Below, one piece after another: positions 1 through 5,286 of a stretch of 6,892 nt of DNA. This stretch comes from Gammaproteobacteria bacterium. Its GTDB lineage: Bacteria > Pseudomonadota > Gammaproteobacteria > Arenicellales > Poriferihabitantaceae. Every line of letters starts with the position of its first letter. Position 1 is the stretch's first letter. The position numbers and the translations under genes are program-made. The stretch covers positions 1 to 6,892 of the forward strand of contig JAIBDK010000127.1 of assembly GCA_024679435.1 (NCBI GenBank), written 5' to 3'. The notes beneath the pieces are model-generated. The model was not told the DNA's origin and did no database searches. It saw only the letters and a list, made by a program, of their open reading frames with translations.

Positions 1-1
1 A

Positions 2-64
2 GGAGGAGTAAGTTCGCCTTTAGTTATCTTTGGTTCGCGCGAACTGATTGAATTTTTTCGATGA
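2..64 (+). CDS. Possible C-terminal tail of an upstream gene (partial)
   Basis: An open frame enters from the left edge and ends at TGA (62-64), giving 20 residues that close with SRELIEFFR. The tail has the mixed hydrophobic and charged look of a normal protein C-terminus. The other two + frames stop at 49-51 and at about 9-11. I recognise no family in so short a piece. The TGA overlaps an ATG at 61-63 as ATGA, the usual form of translational coupling, but the ORF that begins there is only 31 codons long. A T6 tract at 53-58 lies just before the stop and could be an indel or slippage site. The call rests only on an open frame of 63 bases, so confidence is low. Confidence 0.3.
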   Translation, partial: GGVSSPLVIFGSRELIEFFR

Positions 65-156
65 ACTCCACGTTTTTTAGATACGCCTTCTTGGATGAAA
101 CACCCAGAATGAATATCATCTTTTATTTCCGCCCTGATCATGTCAAACGACTGTAG
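61..156 (+). CDS. Possible 31-residue small ORF, unrecognised
   Basis: An ATG at 61 overlaps the TGA of the preceding partial frame. The frame runs to TAG at 154-156, overlapping the first 17 bases of the SDR gene in another frame. The product would begin MNSTFFRYAFLDE and end with the basic stretch RPDHVKRL. I see no Shine-Dalgarno sequence, signal peptide or known motif. It may be a chance ORF, a coupling leader peptide, or the true end of the upstream gene if the T6 tract at 53-58 hides a one-base shift. An ORF this short is common by chance; only its ATGA junction makes it worth listing. Confidence 0.15.
   Translation: MNSTFFRYAFLDETPRMNIIFYFRPDHVKRL
91..119 (+). promoter_or_regulatory. 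Weak sigma-70-like promoter candidate before the SDR gene
   Basis: TTGGAT (91-96) and TATCAT (114-119) are separated by 17 bases. The -10 matches the consensus at five of six positions, but the -35 only at its TTG. Transcription would start near 126, leaving a leader of about 14 bases before the ATG at 140. No Shine-Dalgarno sequence lies in that leader. Such pairs occur by chance in AT-rich DNA, so this is only a candidate. Confidence 0.25.
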
Positions 157-922
157 GAGCGCCATTATAACGGCCGGTGCCAGTGGTATAGGAGCTGCTA
201 TTGCCCGATCTTTCGCGGATGCTGGAATCAATACGCATATTGTTGATGTTAATAGACAGGCGCTGGCTGCTTCTCAGCAAAGCAACCCTGACATCACGAT
301 AAGTTACGCCAATGTTGCAGAAGAAGATGATGTTAATGCTGTTGTGGAGACGCATATCAAGCGCTTCGGTGGTATCGATATTATGGTGAATTGTGCTGGT
401 ATTGCCGGACCAACAGGGTTTGTCGAGCAGGTTGCTCTTGCCGACTGGAATCAATGTCTTGGGGTAAATCTTGATGCGGTTTTTATGTTTTGTAATCGGG
501 TTGTTCCCTACATGAGGGAACAGGGCGCAGGCAGCATCATTAATATATCATCAACAGCAGGATGGCACGGTTATCCGTTACGTTCTCCCTATGCTGCGAG
601 TAAATGGGGTGTGATCGGACTGACCAAATCCCTTGCCATGGAGCTTGGCCCGGCGGGTATTCGTGCCAATGTCATCTGCCCAGGCAGTATCAGTGGTGAT
701 CGTATGGATCGTGTTATTGCTTCGGAAGCTGAATTAAAAGGTATATCTGAATCCGAGGTTAGAGATAAGTATACGAAAAGCTGCTCTCTTAGAACGTTTA
801 TTGATGCTCAGGATATTGCTGATATGGCGCTATTTCTGAGTTCTTCAGCTTCATCCCGGGTCACTGGACAGATAATGAATGTCGACGGACACCTGGAGAA
901 CTTTTCGGGTCTGGACGATTGA
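140..922 (+). CDS. Short-chain dehydrogenase/reductase (SDR), classical type
   Basis: This is a complete 260-residue classical SDR, the normal length for the family, predicted to be a soluble NAD(P)-dependent alcohol/ketone oxidoreductase. The Rossmann glycine motif is TAGASGIG (residues 11-18), a variant of TGxxxGxG. Asp36 at the end of the second strand (IVDVN) suggests NAD(H) rather than NADP(H). NCAG (84-87) replaces the usual NNAG. The catalytic tetrad is intact: Asn110, Ser138, Tyr151 and Lys155 in YAASK, followed by the PGSISGDRMDR segment. The ATG at 140 is the only ATG start after the in-frame TGA at 110-112. There is no clear Shine-Dalgarno. It lies 64 bases before the acyl-CoA dehydrogenase on the same strand. 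From context I infer that it oxidises a hydroxy-acid or hydroxyacyl-CoA intermediate of the pathway, but SDR substrates cannot be read from sequence. Family confidence is high and substrate confidence low. Confidence 0.93.
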   Translation: MSNDCRSAIITAGASGIGAAIARSFADAGINTHIVDVNRQALAASQQSNPDITISYANVAEEDDVNAVVETHIKRFGGIDIMVNCAGIAGPTGFVEQVALADWNQCLGVNLDAVFMFCNRVVPYMREQGAGSIINISSTAGWHGYPLRSPYAASKWGVIGLTKSLAMELGPAGIRANVICPGSISGDRMDRVIASEAELKGISESEVRDKYTKSCSLRTFIDAQDIADMALFLSSSASSRVTGQIMNVDGHLENFSGLDD

Positions 923-947
923 TGAACGTCGTTTCAGGAAGTGGTTT

Positions 948-977
948 TAATATTCACATTAGACAATGTAAATTTTA
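948..977. promoter_or_regulatory. AT-rich imperfect dyad with promoter-like elements
   Basis: In the 64-base gap before the acyl-CoA dehydrogenase, TAATATTCACATT (948-960) and AATGTAAATTTTA (965-977) are inverted repeats. They match at 11 of 13 positions around a 4-base centre, AGAC. The inner ACATT/AATGT pairs perfectly. The dyad overlaps a possible promoter: TTCACA (953-958), a 17-base spacer, and TATATA (976-981). Transcription from it would begin around 988, essentially at the ATG at 987. No T-tract follows, so this fits an operator or regulatory dyad better than a terminator. No regulator gene is visible to pair with it. Confidence 0.35.
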
Positions 978-986
978 TATAACGTC

Positions 987-2150
987 ATGAACTTTCAGCA
1001 CACAGAAGAACAGGAACTCCTTATCGATACAGCTCGTCGTTTTGTGGAAGAAGAACTCTACCCGCATGAGCAGGAGGTCGAAGCCACCGCACAGGTTACC
1101 GAAGACCTCAGAAGACAGGTGATTCAAAAATCTTTGGAAATAGGCTTGTATGCGGCAAACATGCCGGAAGAGCTGGGCGGCGGTGGCCTTGATCCTCTTA
1201 CAATGTGTATGCTTGACCGGGAGCTTGGTAGAGCTAATTATGCGCTCCAGTATACCGTGGCTCGACCAAGTAATATTCTTCAGGCCTGTGTCGGCGAACA
1301 ACGAGACAAATACCTGTTTCCTTGTATCCGAGGCGAGAAAACAGACTGTCTGGCAATGACGGAACCTGGCGCAGGATCTGATGTCCGTTCAATGTCATGC
1401 AAGGCCGAAAAAGACCGAGGTGATTTTATTATCAATGGTACAAAACACTTTATAAGCCATGCAGATGTATCTGATTTTGTTATACTTTTTGCAGCTACGG
1501 GGGTCGATAACTCGCCGCGTGGGCCACGCAAAAGAATCACAGCTTTTCTTGTGGACTCGGGTACACCCGGGTATACCATAAGACCAGGGTATGAGAGTGT
1601 GTCCCATCGTGGTTATCACAATTGTATTCTCGAATTTGACAATTGCAGGGTTCCAGATAATCAGGTGTTGGGTGAGGTAGATACAGGTTTTGAGGTGGCT
1701 AATGACTGGCTCGGTAATACCCGATTACAGGTTGCTTCTATTTGCCTGGGCCGTTGTGATCGAGCTTTTGAACTTGCTTGTGAATATGCGGCATCTCGAA
1801 CCCAGTTCAATCAGACTATAGGCAAATTTCAGGGTGTTAGTTTCAAACTTGCAGATATGGAATTAAAACGTCGGGCGGCAGAGCTGATAACTTATCAAGC
1901 GGGTTCTCGGGCAAACAATAACCAAATGAGTGATATGGATGCGGCGCTGGCTAAACTTGCGTCGACAGAGGCATTGGCGTTTATTGCTGATGAAGCTGTT
2001 CAGATATACGGCGGCATGGGATTAATGTCTGACTTGCCTCTTGAGAGGATATGGAGAGATGCGCGGGTTGAAAGGATCTGGGAAGGCACCAGTGAAGTTC
2101 AGCGGCTGATTATTTCGCGATCTATACTTCGACCCCTTGAGAATCAGTAA
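987..2150 (+). CDS. Acyl-CoA dehydrogenase (short-chain acyl-CoA / CaiA-like family)
   Basis: This is a complete 387-residue flavoprotein of usual family length. It is expected to introduce a 2,3-double bond into an acyl-CoA and pass electrons to electron-transfer flavoprotein in the cytosol. The N-terminal helical domain starts with FQHTEEQELLIDTARRFV. The FAD/substrate signature LAMTEPGAGSD spans 122-132. The C-terminal helical domain carries RTQFNQTIGKFQ and QIYGGMGLM. RIWEGTSEVQ places the catalytic base at Glu366, the position typical of short- and medium-chain dehydrogenases. The start is forced: the in-frame TAA at 969-971 lies close upstream and no other start codon intervenes. No Shine-Dalgarno is visible. 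With an NDP-forming acyl-CoA synthetase after it and a CaiD homologue beyond that, a likely step is gamma-butyrobetainyl-CoA to crotonobetainyl-CoA (inference). Other short acyl-CoAs remain possible. It is too short to be DmdC of DMSP demethylation, which is near 590 residues. Confidence 0.93.
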   Translation: MNFQHTEEQELLIDTARRFVEEELYPHEQEVEATAQVTEDLRRQVIQKSLEIGLYAANMPEELGGGGLDPLTMCMLDRELGRANYALQYTVARPSNILQACVGEQRDKYLFPCIRGEKTDCLAMTEPGAGSDVRSMSCKAEKDRGDFIINGTKHFISHADVSDFVILFAATGVDNSPRGPRKRITAFLVDSGTPGYTIRPGYESVSHRGYHNCILEFDNCRVPDNQVLGEVDTGFEVANDWLGNTRLQVASICLGRCDRAFELACEYAASRTQFNQTIGKFQGVSFKLADMELKRRAAELITYQAGSRANNNQMSDMDAALAKLASTEALAFIADEAVQIYGGMGLMSDLPLERIWRDARVERIWEGTSEVQRLIISRSILRPLENQ

Positions 2151-2156
2151 GCGGGA

Positions 2157-2201
2157 CTCGGCAAGAAATATCCTGAGGGGCACTCCAAGGGGATAACCGA
2201 G
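2157..2201 (+). other. Weak nested hairpin before the acyl-CoA synthetase
   Basis: Two short stems can nest in the 58-base gap: outer CTCGG (2157-2161) with CCGAG (2197-2201), and inner TATCC (2169-2173) with GGATA (2191-2195). The inner loop contains GGGG, and the inner stem's right arm takes part of AAGGGG (2187-2192). That is the only purine-rich, Shine-Dalgarno-like stretch here, though at 16 bases from the ATG it sits too far away for a normal one. Five-base stems with an asymmetric interior loop are weak, and no T-tract follows. It may be chance. Confidence 0.2.
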
Positions 2202-2208
2202 AACTATC

Positions 2209-4284
2209 ATGAGAGTCAACAAGCAGAGGCTGATTCGGTGTCTGAACCCGCGTTCAATCGCAGTGGTCGGTGGCAAGGAGTGCGAGAGAGTTTTACAACA
2301 AAGTCAGAAGTTGGGTTTTGCAGGGGAAATGTGGGCCGTCAATCCCCATCGGCAATCCATGGCGGGGATTACTTGCTTCAAATCTCTTGAAGAGTTGCCT
2401 GCTACTCCGGATGTTGTGTTTGTTGGCGTTCCTGCTGAACCGACCATTGCTATGATCAGGCAGTTAAATGAATCTGGTGCCGGAGGTGCAGTGTGCCTGG
2501 CTTCGGGATTTAAGGAAGTAGGTAAAGATGGGCAAAACAGGCAGCGAATGCTGCTTGAAGCTGCTGGTGATATGCCGGTTCTTGGCCCAAATTGTTATGG
2601 ATATATCAACACCCTGCTTGGCGCTGCATTGTTTCCTGACCAGCATGGATTGACCCGAACGGAGGAGGGTGTCGCTATCGTTTCATCCAGTGGCAATATT
2701 GGAATTAACTTTACTCTCCAACAAAGAGGATTGCCGATATCCTGGTTGATTACCATCGGTAACCAGGCCGTAATCGGTATTGAGGAAGCGATAAGTGCGG
2801 CTCTTGAAAATGATTGCATCAAAGCAATTGGTCTTCATATCGAGGGCTTGAACAATCTACCCTTGTTTATTGAACTTGCTTCAGTTGCGCGTTCCAGAGG
2901 GATACCCATAATTGTTCTTAAGACCGGCAAATCCGATATTGGTGCCCGTATCACGATGAGTCATACGGCTACATTGGCCGGAGAGGCGGGGTTGTATGAG
3001 GCTCTTTTTGAAAGACTGGGTGTCGGGTTGGTGAACAATATTGAAGAATTTTTGGAGAGCCTTAAACTGGCCTGGATAGTCGGCCCGTTGAGAGGAAACC
3101 GAATTTCATCAATGAGCTGTTCAGGGGGAGAGGCGTCGCTGATAGCGGATCTCTCAGTAAGCCGTGATCTTGAGTTTCCTGACATTGAGTCAGATCATCG
3201 AGAATTACTGAGATCTACGCTAAATGATTATGTGGCAATCGATAATCCTCTGGATTATCACACTTTCATCTGGGGCGATCGGAAACGAATGACCGCAACA
3301 TTTTCGGCTATGATGAAAGGAATGTATGATCTATCTATCCTGATCATCGACTTCCCTTACATAAACAACTGTGACATGCAGGAATGGACAGATGCCGCTG
3401 AGTCGTTCGTCGAAGCCTGTAATCAGACCGGTAGCAAGGGCGTTGTGATAACTTGTTTGTCTGAAAACTACACGGATAAAATAAGAGATTATCTGGTTTC
3501 ATCCGGGATTGCACCCCTGCATGGGATGGAGCAGGCACTGGCTGCGATTGAGACGATGAGTAAAATTGGCAGGGCGTGGCAGCGTAATAGACCACTTCCG
3601 GAGATTAGTGCCCTAAGTACTAACAAAACGATTGCAGATAGTATTGGTTTGGATGAATATGAGGCCAAGAGTTTTCTTGCCTCGTTCGGTGTGAACATAC
3701 CTGTATCAAAGATAACGGATAATATGCTCGTCTGTGCAAGCGCTGCAAAGGAGATTGGTTTTCCGGTAGTACTCAAGTCGGTTTCGACGGATATTGCACA
3801 CAAGTCTGAGATTGGCGCGGTGGTGCTCGGGATAAATAATGAAAAACAATTGATGGAGCATGCTCAGCGGCTTCAGAAAATTTCGACTTCGCTTCTTGTG
3901 GAGCAGCAGGTAGACGATTGTGTAGCGGAGTTGTTGATTGGGGTGAGCTATGATCGTCTATTTGGTCATTACCTTATCCTCGGATTTGGTGGAACTTTGG
4001 TCGAATTGATAGGTGATCGAGAAATTTTGTTTTTTCCCGTTAACGACGATCAGGTGCGAGAAGCAATGAAAAGACTCAAGACATGGCCGCTACTGGATGG
4101 GTTTAGGGGTCGGCAAAAAGCTGATGTGGATGGGGTAGTAGCGACAGTTGGCGCAATATCAAGAATGTTTCGAGAGCACGGTGATCGAATAGTTGAACTT
4201 GAAATTAACCCATTGATGGTTAGGCCGAAAACACAGGGAACGGTAGCTGCAGACGCACTAATCAGGGTGATTCCAGAATCCTGA
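2209..4284 (+). CDS. NDP-forming acyl-CoA synthetase (acetate--CoA ligase, ADP-forming family)
   Basis: This is a complete 691-residue fused alpha-beta acyl-CoA synthetase. The family makes acyl-CoA from a carboxylate, CoA and ATP through an acyl-phosphate, giving ADP. Domains in order are: CoA-binding Rossmann domain (about 8-125, beginning LNPRSIAVVGG and ending in LGPNCYG), succinyl-CoA-ligase-like domains (about 130-440), and an ATP-grasp domain (about 475-690). MSHTATLAG contains the expected phosphohistidine His252. The ATP-grasp part carries VVLKSVSTDIAHKSEIGAV with a second family histidine at 531, and ends in ELEINPLMV. A middle segment, NPLDYHTFIWGD (346-357) and DFPYINNCDMQEW (to Trp393), is rich in aromatic and acidic residues that could hold a cationic acid. 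Candidate substrates from context are gamma-butyrobetaine, carnitine, crotonobetaine, DMSP or acrylate. DddX, an ATP-dependent DMSP lyase, belongs to this same superfamily, so that function is an alternative. Family certain; substrate open. Confidence 0.92.
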   Translation: MRVNKQRLIRCLNPRSIAVVGGKECERVLQQSQKLGFAGEMWAVNPHRQSMAGITCFKSLEELPATPDVVFVGVPAEPTIAMIRQLNESGAGGAVCLASGFKEVGKDGQNRQRMLLEAAGDMPVLGPNCYGYINTLLGAALFPDQHGLTRTEEGVAIVSSSGNIGINFTLQQRGLPISWLITIGNQAVIGIEEAISAALENDCIKAIGLHIEGLNNLPLFIELASVARSRGIPIIVLKTGKSDIGARITMSHTATLAGEAGLYEALFERLGVGLVNNIEEFLESLKLAWIVGPLRGNRISSMSCSGGEASLIADLSVSRDLEFPDIESDHRELLRSTLNDYVAIDNPLDYHTFIWGDRKRMTATFSAMMKGMYDLSILIIDFPYINNCDMQEWTDAAESFVEACNQTGSKGVVITCLSENYTDKIRDYLVSSGIAPLHGMEQALAAIETMSKIGRAWQRNRPLPEISALSTNKTIADSIGLDEYEAKSFLASFGVNIPVSKITDNMLVCASAAKEIGFPVVLKSVSTDIAHKSEIGAVVLGINNEKQLMEHAQRLQKISTSLLVEQQVDDCVAELLIGVSYDRLFGHYLILGFGGTLVELIGDREILFFPVNDDQVREAMKRLKTWPLLDGFRGRQKADVDGVVATVGAISRMFREHGDRIVELEINPLMVRPKTQGTVAADALIRVIPES

Positions 4285-4420
4285 TCAGCGGTTTCAGCAT
4301 AAAGTAATGAGGGTAATTATAGATAACAAAGTGCCGCAAGTGTCTCTGTAATTTGAACGGCATTCCGATAAACGTTGTTAATATAGACGCATTAATAATA
4401 CTACTAACAGGCAACCATAT
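4285..4420 (+). promoter_or_regulatory. 136-base intergenic gap with weak promoter-like hexamers
   Basis: This is the longest gap between genes here and a plausible site for an internal promoter. TTGAAC (4353-4358) and TAATAT (4379-4384) are 20 bases apart, which is long. TTGTTA (4375-4380) and TAATAC (4396-4401) are 15 bases apart, which is short. Neither pair is convincing. No hairpin followed by a T-tract is present, so I see no terminator separating the synthetase from caiD. The bases before the caiD ATG (ACAGGCAACCATAT) give only a poor ribosome-binding match. Confidence 0.2.
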
Positions 4421-5203
4421 ATGTCCGAATCAGTACAAACCCATGTAGACGGCAGGGTTCTTGAAGTCATTCTTGACCGGCCTAAAGCAAATGCGATTGA
4501 CAGTCCAACCAGTCAGGAGCTTGGCAGAATTTTTGCTGACTTTCGTGATAATCCGGACTTGCGTGTCGCTATAATCACCGGTGGCGGTGAGAAGTTTTTC
4601 TGCGCCGGTTGGGATTTAAAGGCGGCGGCAGCAGGAGAGGATGCTACTACTGATTTTGGGGTAGGTGGCTTTGGCGGACTTCAGGAGTTACCTGATTTAA
4701 ACAAGCCCGTAATCGCGGCAGTTAATGGTATCGCCTGTGGTGGTGGATTTGAGTTGATGATTTCAACCGACATCATTATTGCTGCAGACCATGCAACATT
4801 TGCCCTGCCTGAAATCAATGCGGGTACGTTGGCAGATGCCGCCACGCTGAAGCTCCCTAAAAGAGTTCCATACCATGTTGCTGTAGAGCTACTGTTGACG
4901 GGACGCTGGATGGATGTTGATGAAGCTCTTAAATGGGGTTTGGTGAACGAGGTGGTGAAAGCGGATCAGCTGCTTGTCCGCGCGCGGGAAGTTGCGAATT
5001 TATTGTCCGAAGGCCCGCCCCTGGTTTTTGCCGCGATTAAGGAAACAATCCGCAAGACTGAGAACATGGATTTTAACCAATCCATTCAGATGCTTAATGA
5101 TCAAGGTTTGCCTACTGTGAAAAAACTTTACAATAGTGAAGATATGCATGAAGGGGCATTGGCTTTTGCTGAAAAACGCAGTCCTGTCTGGAAAGGTCGA
5201 TAA
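4421..5203 (+). CDS. caiD: Carnitinyl-CoA dehydratase / crotonobetainyl-CoA hydratase (CaiD-like crotonase)
   Basis: This complete 260-residue crotonase-fold protein is almost the length of E. coli CaiD (261 residues) and aligns with it from end to end. Shared landmarks include LDRPKANAID near the start, LRVAIITGGGEKFFCAGWDLKAAA (48-70 region), KPVIAAVNG, GGGFEL, and the ending ALAFAEKRSPVWKGR. Both crotonase catalytic glutamates are present at the same numbers as in CaiD: Glu111 in GGGFEL and Glu131 in ALPEINAG. The oxyanion-hole segments are CAGWD and NGIACGGG. The enzyme should add or remove water reversibly between crotonobetainyl-CoA and L-carnitinyl-CoA in the cytosol. After Glu131 the E. 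coli GIVPDSGG segment is replaced by GTLADAAT, so the substrate may be shifted. Acryloyl-CoA hydration is an alternative, given the DddP-family gene 83 bases downstream. General enoyl-CoA hydratase activity is certain at family level; the CaiD call is strong but not proven. Confidence 0.85.
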   Translation: MSESVQTHVDGRVLEVILDRPKANAIDSPTSQELGRIFADFRDNPDLRVAIITGGGEKFFCAGWDLKAAAAGEDATTDFGVGGFGGLQELPDLNKPVIAAVNGIACGGGFELMISTDIIIAADHATFALPEINAGTLADAATLKLPKRVPYHVAVELLLTGRWMDVDEALKWGLVNEVVKADQLLVRAREVANLLSEGPPLVFAAIKETIRKTENMDFNQSIQMLNDQGLPTVKKLYNSEDMHEGALAFAEKRSPVWKGR

Positions 5204-5207
5204 ATTC

Positions 5208-5240
5208 TCGAATATCGAAAGATCAATTATCGATATTCGA
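5208..5240. promoter_or_regulatory. Perfect 11-bp inverted repeat between caiD and the dddP-like gene
   Basis: TCGAATATCGA (5208-5218) and TCGATATTCGA (5230-5240) are exact reverse complements with an 11-base centre. Each arm is itself a small dyad: two TCGA tetramers three bases apart. A fifth TCGA lies at 5197-5200, at the end of caiD. Equivalent points of the two arms are 22 bases apart, about two helical turns, as expected for two dimers or a tetramer of a regulator on one DNA face. The stem is AT-rich and is followed by ATAAACACAC rather than a T-tract, so a Rho-independent terminator is unlikely. An RNA hairpin stabilising one side of the junction is the main alternative. Confidence 0.5.
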
Positions 5241-5274
5241 ATAAACACACATATACTGAACATAGTCCTGGCAA

Positions 5275-5280
5275 GCGGAG
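5275..5280 (+). promoter_or_regulatory. Ribosome-binding site that fixes the dddP-like start
   Basis: GCGGAG lies six bases before the ATG at 5287. It is the best-placed Shine-Dalgarno-like match among the genes here. It favours Met1 at 5287 over the internal ATG at 5332 (residue 16). Confidence 0.6.
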
Positions 5281-5286
5281 CTAAAA

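Noticed and set aside
12..26. GTTC, seven bases, GTTA, resembling the alphaproteobacterial LexA box GTTC-N7-GTTC
   Set aside because: The second half is mismatched, it lies inside a possible coding tail, and no SOS gene follows.
33..44. Perfect 12-base palindrome GTTCGCGCGAAC followed by a T6 tract at 53-58, also AGTTCGC (11-17) able to pair with GCGAACT (39-45)
   Set aside because: A 12-base palindrome is expected about once or twice by chance in this length. The possible stems are short or have a 21-base loop, and the T-tract begins 7 to 8 bases after the stem, so it is not a convincing terminator.
4282..4289. CTGATCAG palindrome across the synthetase stop codon
   Set aside because: An eight-base palindrome is common by chance and has no supporting context.
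4332..4362. TGCCG/CGGCA pairing in the gap before caiD
   Set aside because: Only five base pairs around a 21-base loop with no T-tract; chance is sufficient.
987..5203. Reading the genes as the DMSP demethylation set DmdB, DmdC and DmdD
   Set aside because: The dehydrogenase is 387 residues, far shorter than DmdC. The synthetase is not the AMP-forming type of classical DmdB. The hydratase matches CaiD throughout, and no DmdA is present.
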